DNA of 5,464 nucleotides from Clostridia bacterium. Its GTDB lineage: Bacteria > Bacillota > Clostridia > Oscillospirales > QAMX01. The position numbers and the translations under genes are program-made. The DNA lies in NCBI GenBank assembly GCA_024404415.1, contig JAKSPX010000121.1, positions 1 through 5,464 on the forward strand. Reading direction: 5' to 3'. Numbering within the stretch: position 1 is the first letter of the stretch; each line of letters opens with the position of its first letter. Under the pieces are notes generated by a model, which searched no databases, was not told the origin of the DNA, and was given only the letters and a program-made list of their open reading frames with translations. This document shows, piece by piece, positions 1 to 5,464 of the stretch.

Positions 1-832
1 CCGTCTCCCCAAGGAGATCGTGAAGAAGGAGACCGAAAACCTCAAGGCTCTCGGCGTCACCATCGAGACCAACACCGTCATCGGCCGCACCCTCACCATT
101 GAGGAACTGATGAACGACATGGGCTTCGAAGCCGTCTTTATCGGCTCCGGCGCCGGACTGCCGCGTTTTATGAATATCCCGGGCGAAAACCTCAAGGGCG
201 TCTATTCCGCCAATGAGTATCTGACCCGCTCCAACCTTATGAAAGCCTATAAGGAAGGCTCCGACACGCCCATCATGCAGGCCAAGAAGGTCGCCGTCGT
301 CGGTGGCGGCAACGTTGCAATGGACGCGGCGAGAAGCGTCCTGCGCATGGGAGCCGAGGAGGTCTACATCGTCTACCGCCGCGGCATGGAAGAGCTTCCC
401 GCCCGTGCCGAAGAGGTGGAGCACGCCAAGGAAGAAGGCATCATCTTCCGCCTGCTCAATAACCCGACCGCCATCCTCGGCGACGAATCCGGCTTTGTCA
501 AGGCCATCCGCTGCGTCGAAATGACCCTCGGTGAGCCGGATGCCTCCGGCAGACGCCGTCCGGTCGAAAACGAAGGCAGCGATTTCGAGATCCCTGTCGA
601 CTGTGTCACCATGGCCATCGGCCCCTCTCCCAACCCGCTCATCAAGTCCACCACCGAAGGCCTCGCCACCGAAAAGTGGGGCGGCATCGTGGCGGATGAG
701 GACGGACGCACCTCCACCCCCGGCGTGTTCGCGGGCGGCGACGCCGTCACCGGCGCGGCCACCGTCATTCTCGCCATGGGCGCGGGTAAAAAAGCCGCAG
801 CCGCCATGGACGAGTACATCCGCAACAAATAA
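1..832 (+). CDS. gltA: NADPH-dependent glutamate synthase small subunit / NfnB-like flavoprotein (5' truncated by window edge)
   Basis: The reading frame is open from base 2 and runs off the left edge; the GTG at 20 is internal. The first visible residues, RLPKEIV, match a conserved internal stretch of the GltD/GltA family. About 276 residues are visible of a family length near 460. The missing N-terminal part should hold the Fe-S domain and the first FAD-binding loop. Visible motifs are IGSGAGLPR (visible residues 47-55), the NADP(H)-binding loop GGGNVA with MDAARS after it (101-110), YRR (125-127), which fits NADPH preference, and the C-terminal FAD motif GGDAVTGAAT (from 245). The family moves electrons between NADPH and a partner, as the small subunit of glutamate synthase or as NfnB of the electron-bifurcating ferredoxin:NADP oxidoreductase, and is cytoplasmic. 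The gene upstream, which would decide between these, is outside the window. The family call is firm; the exact role is open. Confidence 0.9.
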   Translation, partial: RLPKEIVKKETENLKALGVTIETNTVIGRTLTIEELMNDMGFEAVFIGSGAGLPRFMNIPGENLKGVYSANEYLTRSNLMKAYKEGSDTPIMQAKKVAVVGGGNVAMDAARSVLRMGAEEVYIVYRRGMEELPARAEEVEHAKEEGIIFRLLNNPTAILGDESGFVKAIRCVEMTLGEPDASGRRRPVENEGSDFEIPVDCVTMAIGPSPNPLIKSTTEGLATEKWGGIVADEDGRTSTPGVFAGGDAVTGAATVILAMGAGKKAAAAMDEYIRNK

Positions 833-867
833 AAAAAGACCCTATGGCGGGCTTTCCCGCCATAGGG
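831..867 (-). terminator. Intrinsic terminator of tcdA, shared with convergent gltA
   Basis: A perfect 12-bp stem, CCCTATGGCGGG (840-851) pairing with CCCGCCATAGGG (856-867), closes a 4-nt loop. Read on the minus strand it begins 9 nt after the tcdA stop and is followed by seven T residues (A-run 831-837 on the plus strand), a textbook intrinsic terminator. Read on the plus strand, the same hairpin follows the gltA stop by 7 nt with the A-run before it, but the bases after it (cgattatcgtt) are a poor T-tract, so termination in that direction is less certain. Confidence 0.88.
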
Positions 868-876
868 CGATTATCG

Positions 877-1596
877 TTAGAGAGAAGCAAGCGACCGGAT
901 GACCTCTCCCGCGATCATGAGTCCCGCGGCGGAGGGCACAAAGGATATGCTCGCAGGCGAATTGCGCTTGGTGACCTCTCCCACAGTCTCCTCTTCGGGA
1001 GCCGCGGGCGTGAGGGGCACCTCGTCGGAATAGAGCACCTTCAAATGTTCGATGCCGCGCTTTTTGAGCTCCCGGCGCATGACGCGCGCCAGGGGGCAGA
1101 CCGAGGTCTTGGTGATGTCGGTGATCTGAAAGCGCTCGGGGTGCAATTTGTTCCCGGTACCCATCGAGGAGATAAGGGGCGTTCCCACGGTGTGCGCCTT
1201 CTCGATCATCAGAAGCTTGGAGGAGACCGTGTCAATGGCGTCGACGATGTAGTCGTATGACGCAAAATCGAAGCTCTCCGCTGTCTCCGCGTCGTAAAAG
1301 ACCGGGAAAACGCGGACGATGGTCTCCGGACGGATATCGTGAATGCGCTCATTCATTACGTCAACCTTGTATTGCCCGACGGTGGAACGCAGGGCGATGA
1401 GCTGGCGGTTGATGTTGGAGGGGGAGACGCGGTCGGCGTCGATGAGGTCGATGGAGCCGACCCCGGCACGGGCGATGGCCTCTGCGGCAAAGGAGCCGAC
1501 GCCCCCGATGCCGAAGACGGCGACATGCGCCTGATGCAGGCGCTCTACGGCGTCCTCACCGATGAGGCGCGCGGTGCGGTTTTCATATTCGTTCAT
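877..1596 (-). CDS. tcdA: tRNA threonylcarbamoyladenosine dehydratase TcdA (ThiF/MoeB/HesA superfamily)
   Basis: This 239-residue E1-like protein should use ATP to activate and dehydrate t6A37 of ANN-decoding tRNAs to cyclic t6A, in the cytoplasm. The nucleotide-binding loop GIGGVGS is at residues 29-35. The DADRVSPSNINRQ stretch (53-65) is the conserved ThiF-fold adenylation motif, and SVCPLARVMRRELKKRGI (around 165-182) and SFVPSAAGLMIAGEVIR near the C-terminus are typical of the TcdA/YgdL subgroup. There is no ThiS/MoaD-like C-terminal domain and no visible CxxC zinc pair; the only cysteine is Cys167. The length is a little below the 268 residues of the E. coli protein. The ATG start is preceded by AAGAAAGG, about 11 nt away, a slightly long spacing. 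The gene is monocistronic: it has its own promoter upstream and a hairpin terminator just after its stop. The family assignment is strong, the reaction is inferred from the family. Confidence 0.92.
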   Translation of the reverse strand: MNEYENRTARLIGEDAVERLHQAHVAVFGIGGVGSFAAEAIARAGVGSIDLIDADRVSPSNINRQLIALRSTVGQYKVDVMNERIHDIRPETIVRVFPVFYDAETAESFDFASYDYIVDAIDTVSSKLLMIEKAHTVGTPLISSMGTGNKLHPERFQITDITKTSVCPLARVMRRELKKRGIEHLKVLYSDEVPLTPAAPEEETVGEVTKRNSPASISFVPSAAGLMIAGEVIRSLASL

Positions 1597-1626
1597 ATTC
1601 CGGCTTGCCTTTCTTGGATTAACTCC

Positions 1627-1655
1627 ATTTTACACGAAAAACGAACTGTTTTCAA
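1627..1655 (-). promoter_or_regulatory. Sigma-A-type promoter of tcdA
   Basis: On the minus strand TTGAAA (plus 1650-1655, 5 of 6 to the -35 consensus) is followed after exactly 17 nt by TAAAAT (plus 1627-1632, 5 of 6 to the -10 consensus). The predicted start is near 1620, giving a leader of about 24 nt before the tcdA ATG. The position, between divergent tcdA and fucU, is right for tcdA. The plus-strand promoter for fucU must overlap or lie within tcdA; I find no convincing match for it. Confidence 0.75.
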
Positions 1656-1667
1656 TAATGAATTTAT

Positions 1668-1673
1668 GAGGTG
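1668..1673 (+). promoter_or_regulatory. Shine-Dalgarno site that sets the fucU start
   Basis: GAGGTG lies 6 nt before the ATG at 1680. The in-frame GTG at 1671 is part of this ribosome-binding site, so it is unlikely to be the start even though it gives a longer frame. Confidence 0.85.
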
Positions 1674-1679
1674 AAACGT

Positions 1680-2105
1680 ATGTTGAAAGGAATTCCCAGC
1701 ATCATCAGCCCCGAACTTCTCAAGATCCTCGACGAAATGGGCCACGGCGACGAGATCGTCATCGGCGACGGCAATTTCCCGACCGAATCCATGGGCCAGA
1801 GAACCGTGCGCGCCGACGGACACGGCGTGCCGGAGCTTCTGGACGCCATCCTGCAGGTCATGCCGCTGGACACCTACGTCGAAAGCCCGGTCGTTTTGAT
1901 GGAGGTCGTTCCCGGCGACCCGGTCGTGCCGACCATCTGGGACGAGTTTGAAGAAATCGTCGAAAAGCGCGAGCCCGCGAAGATCTCCCACATCGAGCGC
2001 TTTGCCTTCTACGAAAGAGCCAAGAAGGCCTACGCCATCGTCGCCACCGGTGAAATGGCCATCTACGCCAATGTCCTTCTCAAAAAGGGCGTCGTCAAAG
2101 GTTAA
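1680..2105 (+). CDS. fucU: L-fucose mutarotase-type protein (RbsD/FucU family)
   Basis: This 141-residue protein belongs to the RbsD/FucU family, which interconverts alpha and beta anomers of sugars such as L-fucose. It opens with MLKGIPSIISPELL, followed by GHGDEIVIGDGNFP. With the ATG at 1680 the conserved histidine falls at residue 22, the position of the catalytic His in E. coli FucU, and Asp30 follows in the DGNFP loop. ERFAFYERAKKAYA (106-119) and YANVLLKKGV at the C-terminus are also family hallmarks, and FucU rather than RbsD is favoured by them. Length is normal for the family. A GTG nine bases upstream is in frame but sits in the Shine-Dalgarno site. No fucose isomerase, fuculokinase or aldolase gene is visible beside it; it is divergent from tcdA and convergent with xylB, so its true sugar could differ. 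Cytoplasmic homo-oligomer by family knowledge. Confidence 0.9.
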   Translation: MLKGIPSIISPELLKILDEMGHGDEIVIGDGNFPTESMGQRTVRADGHGVPELLDAILQVMPLDTYVESPVVLMEVVPGDPVVPTIWDEFEEIVEKREPAKISHIERFAFYERAKKAYAIVATGEMAIYANVLLKKGVVKG

Positions 2106-2121
2106 TCCGAAAACACAGTAA

Positions 2122-2197
2122 AGCCCTCTCAGGCGTTTCCTTCATAAGGCTCTCCCTTTGGGAGAGCTGTCACGACGAAGGAGTGACTGAGAGGGCT
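2122..2197. repeat. Imperfect palindromic intergenic element with several nested hairpins
   Basis: The outer arms AGCCCTCTCAG (2122-2132) and CTGAGAGGGCT (2187-2197) are perfect 11-bp inverted repeats. Inside them is a second perfect stem, GCTCTCCC (2149-2156) with GGGAGAGC (2160-2167), around a 3-nt loop. Two further small stems are possible, CCTT/AAGG (2139-2149) and GTCAC/GTGAC (2169-2187), the last sharing its final base with the outer arm. Alternatively TCCTTC (2138-2143) can pair with GAAGGA (2177-2182), giving one long imperfect hairpin. The element fills most of the gap between convergent fucU and xylB and may end transcription from both sides, but neither side has a good T-tract. Its sequence resembles, from memory, short palindromic repeats dispersed in Oscillospirales genomes; copy number cannot be tested from this window. 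Confidence 0.75.
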
Positions 2198-2223
2198 ATT
2201 GCTATTATTAATGTGGAAGTTTG

Positions 2224-3756
2224 TTATTTCCTGAGTTCCGCAAGCGCCTTGTAGTCGTCCTTCAGAGACGTGTAGAGGCGCTGGTAGAGCGCGTGGCCTC
2301 TCTTGTAGTAGGCCGCGGCTTCGGGATCCGGGTCAAGACGATCCTTGGTCAGGATGGTCGCATCAGCCGCTTCGGGAACATTGGCGTAAGCACCTGCGGC
2401 GACCGCGCCGAGGAGTGCCGCGCCGAGCGCACCGGCCTCAGAGGAATTGGTGGTGGTGACGGGGGAAGAGAACATATCAGAAAGCATCTGTCTCCAGAGG
2501 AGCGACCGTCCGCCGCCGCCCGCCGCACGGACTTCGGAAGCGTCGAAGCCGAGCTCGCGAATGATGTCATAGCAATCGGCGAGGGAATAGGAAACGCCTT
2601 CCATGACGGAACGCAGAAGGTCGCGCTTTTCGTGGGTGGAGGTCAGGCCGAAGAAGACGCCGCGGCAGTCGGGGTCGAGGTGCGGCGTGCGTTCGCCCAT
2701 GAAATAGGGGAGGAAGAGAAGCCCGTCCGCGCCGATAGGGGACTTTTCGGCTTCTTTGTCCATCAGAACGTAGGGGTCGACGCCGAGGGAAGCGGCGACG
2801 TTGATCTCGTCCTTACAGAACTGGTCGCGGAACCATTTGAGGGAAAGCCCCGCGCCTTGCGTCACGCCCATGATGTGCCACGCGCCTCTCACGGCGTGGC
2901 AGAGGGTGTGCACGCGGCCCTTCGGGTCAATGGCGGGCTTGTCGGCGTAGGCAAAGACCACGCCGGAGGTGCCGATGGTGGCGCTGATCACGCCGGGGCG
3001 GACGATACCGCTGCCGACGGCGCTGGCCGCCTGATCGCCCGCGCTGCCTGCCACGGGAGTTCCGGGGAGCAGACCGCAGAGAGACGCGGCTTTTTCGTGG
3101 ATGCGCCCGGCGACGTCGCTGGATTCCACAAGGGTGGGAAGAAGCGCCATGTCGATGCCGAGAGCGGAGGTGACCTCTTTGGACCAGCAGCGGTTGGGAA
3201 CGTCCATGAGCTGCATACCCGAAGCGTCGGAATAGTCGCTCAAATATTCCCCGGTCAGAGCGAAACGGACGTAGTCCTTCGGGAGGAGGATCTTTTTGGT
3301 TTTCGCAAAGATCTCCGGCTCGTGATTTTTGACCCAGAGGATCTTGGCGGCGGTAAAGCCGGTGATGGCGGGGTTGGCCGTGATGGCGATGAGCTTTTCG
3401 CGGGTGAGGATGCGGGTCATCTCCTCGGCTTCCGCGCCGGTGCGCTGGTCGCACCAGATGATGGCGCGGCGGAGAGGACGGTCGTTTTCGTCCAGCATCA
3501 CAAGACCGTGCATCTGCCCGGAGAGACCGAGCGAGAGAATGCTTGACGCGGAGACACCGCTTTTTTTGATGACGGCGGCGATGGCGTCACACGTCGCGTG
3601 TACCCAGTCGTCGGGATCCTGCTCCGCGTAGCCGTTCTGCTCCTGATAGAGCGGGTATTCAAAGGTAGCCGAGGCGACGGGCTTGCCGCCGAGGGTGAAG
3701 AGCACCGCTTTGGTGCCGCTGGTGCCGATATCACAGCCGAGAATGTACTTTTCCAT
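2224..3756 (-). CDS. xylB: Xylulokinase (FGGY carbohydrate kinase family)
   Basis: This 510-residue cytoplasmic kinase should transfer phosphate from ATP to D-xylulose, giving D-xylulose 5-phosphate for the pentose phosphate or phosphoketolase route. The first FGGY domain starts with the phosphate-binding DIGTSGTK (9-16), then GLSGQMHGLV (77-86), whose Met-His pair contacts substrate in XylB, and IIWCDQRT (99-106). Asp241 in AGDQAA is the expected catalytic base. The second domain has IGTSGVV (261-267), LPYFMGERTPH (349-359) and the C-terminal AAGGGGRSLLWRQML (411-425), the FGGY nucleotide-binding signature region. Length is normal. The start ATG has GAGGT 7 nt upstream. It is divergent from the alpha-mannosidase with a shared 121-bp control region, and convergent with fucU. 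Other FGGY kinases act on fuculose, rhamnulose, gluconate or glycerol; the MHG and WCDQRT motifs favour xylulose, but the substrate remains an inference. Confidence 0.9.
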   Translation of the reverse strand: MEKYILGCDIGTSGTKAVLFTLGGKPVASATFEYPLYQEQNGYAEQDPDDWVHATCDAIAAVIKKSGVSASSILSLGLSGQMHGLVMLDENDRPLRRAIIWCDQRTGAEAEEMTRILTREKLIAITANPAITGFTAAKILWVKNHEPEIFAKTKKILLPKDYVRFALTGEYLSDYSDASGMQLMDVPNRCWSKEVTSALGIDMALLPTLVESSDVAGRIHEKAASLCGLLPGTPVAGSAGDQAASAVGSGIVRPGVISATIGTSGVVFAYADKPAIDPKGRVHTLCHAVRGAWHIMGVTQGAGLSLKWFRDQFCKDEINVAASLGVDPYVLMDKEAEKSPIGADGLLFLPYFMGERTPHLDPDCRGVFFGLTSTHEKRDLLRSVMEGVSYSLADCYDIIRELGFDASEVRAAGGGGRSLLWRQMLSDMFSSPVTTTNSSEAGALGAALLGAVAAGAYANVPEAADATILTKDRLDPDPEAAAYYKRGHALYQRLYTSLKDDYKALAELRK

Positions 3757-3777
3757 AGTCGTTACCTCAATTTATAA

Positions 3778-3806
3778 TTGCAATTTTCGCGCGGAAAAGG
3801 TATAAT
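3778..3806 (+). promoter_or_regulatory. Promoter of the GH38 alpha-mannosidase gene
   Basis: TTGCAA (3778-3783, 4 of 6 to consensus) and a perfect TATAAT (3801-3806) are separated by 17 nt. The start should lie near 3813, leaving a leader of about 65 nt. The spacer contains a TTTTC-N5-GAAAA dyad, a possible repressor site. The promoter faces and overlaps the xylB promoter. Confidence 0.8.
3784..3798. promoter_or_regulatory. Candidate operator dyad in the mannosidase promoter spacer
   Basis: TTTTC (3784-3788) and GAAAA (3794-3798) form a 5-bp inverted repeat around GCGCG. It lies exactly between the -35 and -10 boxes of the plus promoter and about 18-32 nt into the predicted xylB transcript. 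A protein bound there could block both units. No regulator gene is in the window, so the binding protein is unknown and the site is speculative. Confidence 0.35.
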
Positions 3807-3829
3807 AGAACTGGTTAAATCTATTATAC
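3800..3829. repeat. 10-bp inverted repeat holding the two facing -10 boxes
   Basis: GTATAATAGA (3800-3809) and TCTATTATAC (3820-3829) are perfect inverted copies with a 10-nt spacer. Each arm contains a complete TATAAT, one on each strand, so the repeat is at least partly explained by two -10 elements. The identity extends beyond TATAAT by one base on one side and three on the other, so it could also serve as a regulator site. Confidence 0.8.
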
Positions 3830-3851
3830 AGGAAACTGTTCGCCGTTGCAA
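3823..3851 (-). promoter_or_regulatory. Promoter of xylB
   Basis: On the minus strand TTGCAA (plus 3846-3851) and a perfect TATAAT (plus 3823-3828) are separated by 17 nt. The start should be near 3816, giving a leader of about 60 nt before the xylB ATG. It is the mirror image of the mannosidase promoter, and the two polymerase footprints would overlap almost completely. Confidence 0.8.
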
Positions 3852-3877
3852 CAGAAACTTTCTGAAAGGAAGATAGT

Positions 3878-5464
3878 ATGCAGATAAACGCGATCATCCG
3901 CGCGCTCAAGGAGAAGACCAAGGGCTATTATGCCGAGCGCGCCGTGGGAGAACTGGAATACATCGCAAACGTCGACGAGGTGAAGGGCTACCCTTACGCC
4001 GGGGAGATCCGGGAAGCCGCCGATACGCTTTGGGCCGCCTTTGAGGAGTCGGGCGCCATTGGTAAGGCCGAATGCCTTGCCTTTGAGGAAAAACTCCTGC
4101 CCCTGAAGGATGCCGCCAAGAGCTACGGCGCGAAGTTCATCGCCCATGCGCACATCGACATGAACTGGATGTGGGGTTTTGCCGAAACGGTGGACACCAC
4201 GCTGGAGACCCTCCGCACGACTCTCCGCATGATGAAGGACTATCCGGAGCTGACCTTCGGCCAGTCGCAGGCCTCGATCTACAAGATCGTGAAGGAACAC
4301 GAGCCGGAAATGCTCGAGGAGATCAAGCGGCAGATCGCGCGCGGCAAGTGGGAGGTCACCGCCTCCACATGGGTGGAAGCCGACAAGAATATGTCCACCG
4401 GCGAAGCCATGGCGCGCCACCTCCTTTATACCAGAGAATACCTCATGGATATCCTCGGCCTCGGGGAAGAAGATTTCTACATCGACTATGAACCCGATAC
4501 CTTCGGCCACAGCGAAAACGTGCCCGAGGTGCTTGCAGGCGCGGGCGTGAAATATTATTACCATTGCCGCGGCCTCAACGAAAAGCACACCCTCTATAAA
4601 TGGGTCGCGCCGTCGGGCGCGGAGCTGCTCGCCTTCCGCGACACCACCTGGTACGGCAAGGATCCCGCACCGTCTACCATTATGTGGACGCCTTCCTTCT
4701 GCGAGGAAAACCACATGCCCTTCACGCTCAACGTCTTCGGCGTGGGTGACCACGGCGGCGGTCCGACCAGACGCGACATTGAAAAGATCCTCGACATGGC
4801 GACCTGGCCGATCTTCCCGGAGATCACCTTCGGCACCTATAAGGAATTCTATGAGGCGGCAGAAAAGGTAAAGGATACGCTCCCGACCGTCTGCGGCGAG
4901 ATGAACACCCGCTTCACCGGCTGCTACACCACCCAGAGCCGCATCAAGGCCTTCAATAAATATGGCGAACTGCGCCTTGAGGAAGCCGAGGCCATGAACG
5001 CATTGGCCGTCATGGCGACCGAAGAGGCCAAGCCCGAAAAGCTCACCGAAGAGTGGCAGAGGGTGCTCTTCAATCAGTTCCACGATATCCTGCCCGGCTC
5101 GGGCGTCACCGAAACGCGCGAATACGCCTCCGGCGAGGCGCAGAAGGCGCTTGCCAAGGCGAATACCCTCACGGCTCAGTCCATGCGGCCGATCGCCTCA
5201 CACATCGACACCTCGTCGCTCCCCGAAGAGGTCTACGATAAATTCATCACCCGCTCTGAAGGCGGCGGCGTCGGCTACGAGGTAACCCACTTCGGCCATT
5301 CCTCCGCCGAACGCGGCCGCGGCACCAACCGCGTCATCCACCTCTTCAACCCGTCGGACATGATGCTGGGTGGCGTCGAAACAGTGCGCATCTGGGACTG
5401 GGAAGGCGACAGCAAGGCCGTTTCGGTCACAAACGCCGCCGGAGAAGAAGTGCTTGCATCGGTC
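3878..5464 (+). CDS. GH38 alpha-mannosidase (3' truncated by window edge)
   Basis: The frame is open from the ATG at 3878 to the last base, 529 codons, with no stop. Bacterial GH38 enzymes are usually about 800-1050 residues, so the C-terminal beta-sandwich region is mostly missing. The family hydrolyses alpha-mannosides with a zinc ion and retention of configuration. The zinc motif HAHIDMNWMW is at residues 90-99, with His92 and Asp94 as expected ligands. WVEAD (165-169) supplies the likely nucleophile and ligand Asp169; EPDTFGHSEN (205-214) and FGVGDHGGGPT (287-297) are conserved, with Asp291 a candidate acid/base. NQFHDILPGSG (399-409) carries His402, the likely last ligand. Roles are assigned by recalled alignment to animal enzymes. 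There is no signal peptide, so it should act in the cytoplasm on imported oligosaccharides. AAAGGA lies 7 nt before the ATG. It shares a control region with divergent xylB. Confidence 0.92.
   Translation, partial: MQINAIIRALKEKTKGYYAERAVGELEYIANVDEVKGYPYAGEIREAADTLWAAFEESGAIGKAECLAFEEKLLPLKDAAKSYGAKFIAHAHIDMNWMWGFAETVDTTLETLRTTLRMMKDYPELTFGQSQASIYKIVKEHEPEMLEEIKRQIARGKWEVTASTWVEADKNMSTGEAMARHLLYTREYLMDILGLGEEDFYIDYEPDTFGHSENVPEVLAGAGVKYYYHCRGLNEKHTLYKWVAPSGAELLAFRDTTWYGKDPAPSTIMWTPSFCEENHMPFTLNVFGVGDHGGGPTRRDIEKILDMATWPIFPEITFGTYKEFYEAAEKVKDTLPTVCGEMNTRFTGCYTTQSRIKAFNKYGELRLEEAEAMNALAVMATEEAKPEKLTEEWQRVLFNQFHDILPGSGVTETREYASGEAQKALAKANTLTAQSMRPIASHIDTSSLPEEVYDKFITRSEGGGVGYEVTHFGHSSAERGRGTNRVIHLFNPSDMMLGGVETVRIWDWEGDSKAVSVTNAAGEEVLASV

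Noticed and set aside
20..22. GTG at 20 as the start of the glutamate synthase-like gene
   Set aside because: Conserved family sequence (RLPKEIV) continues in frame upstream to the window edge, and the FAD and Fe-S N-terminal parts would be missing.
844..1260. A 138-codon plus-strand frame starting inside the terminator hairpin
   Set aside because: Its start lies in the stem at 840-867 and the rest is antisense to tcdA; there is no ribosome-binding site or family resemblance.
1654..1659. AATAAT as a plus-strand -10 for fucU
   Set aside because: It matches 5 of 6 bases, but there is no acceptable -35 at 16-18 nt and the start would be almost at the Shine-Dalgarno site, leaving nearly no leader.
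1671..1679. GTG at 1671 as an upstream start for fucU
   Set aside because: It lies in the GAGGTG ribosome-binding site; the ATG at 1680 has proper spacing and puts the catalytic His at residue 22 as in E. coli FucU.
1593..1991. A 132-codon minus-strand frame antisense to fucU
   Set aside because: It overlaps a convincing fucU and the tcdA promoter region; it has His/Asp/Val-rich antisense composition and no motif.
2106..2223. A small RNA gene, tRNA or riboswitch in the fucU-xylB gap
   Set aside because: The multi-hairpin shape is cloverleaf-like, but there is no T-loop or anticodon-arm pattern and no promoter; a palindromic repeat explains it better.
2221..3546. A 441-codon open frame on the plus strand opposite xylB
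   Set aside because: It is the antisense shadow of a clear xylulokinase. Its translation is a Gly/Asp/Val/Arg/Ala-rich string without recognisable motifs, as expected for the complement of a GC-rich gene.
3824..5083. A 419-codon open frame on the minus strand opposite the alpha-mannosidase
   Set aside because: The plus strand encodes an intact GH38 enzyme with all its motifs; the minus frame gives a low-complexity His/Gly/Leu/Val-rich product and would start inside the mannosidase gene.

Overview
The window looks like chromosomal DNA of a moderately GC-rich anaerobic member of the Clostridia, probably a gut Oscillospirales/Ruminococcaceae-type organism. The reasons are the GltA/NfnB-type flavoprotein, the clostridial form of TcdA, Gram-positive-style Shine-Dalgarno sites, sigma-A-like promoters, and a palindromic intergenic repeat of a kind I associate with that group. 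The taxonomic call is an inference. All genes are house-keeping or sugar-metabolism genes; I see no phage, transposase, CRISPR or defence gene.

Layout, left to right: (1) the 3' part of an NADPH-dependent glutamate synthase small-subunit-like flavoprotein (+, ends 832); (2) a strong hairpin at 840-867 shared by two convergent genes; (3) tcdA (-, 877-1596), which makes cyclic t6A in tRNA, with its own promoter at 1627-1655; (4) fucU (+, 1680-2105), an RbsD/FucU-family sugar mutarotase; (5) a 76-nt multi-hairpin palindromic element at 2122-2197 between convergent fucU and xylB; (6) xylB (-, 2224-3756), a xylulokinase-type FGGY sugar kinase; (7) a 121-bp divergent control region, 3757-3877; (8) the first 529 codons of a GH38 alpha-mannosidase (+, 3878 to the window edge).

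The right half reads as a carbohydrate-use locus. The alpha-mannosidase would release sugar from mannosides, the mutarotase would equilibrate anomers, and the kinase would phosphorylate a ketopentose. The three do not form an obvious single pathway, so the physiological link is inferred from position only.

The most notable feature is the xylB/mannosidase control region. It carries two promoters with identical -35 (TTGCAA), spacer length (17) and -10 (TATAAT), arranged exactly symmetrically around one point and facing each other. Their start sites nearly coincide, so RNA polymerase should not be able to occupy both at once. No radically new system is evident.
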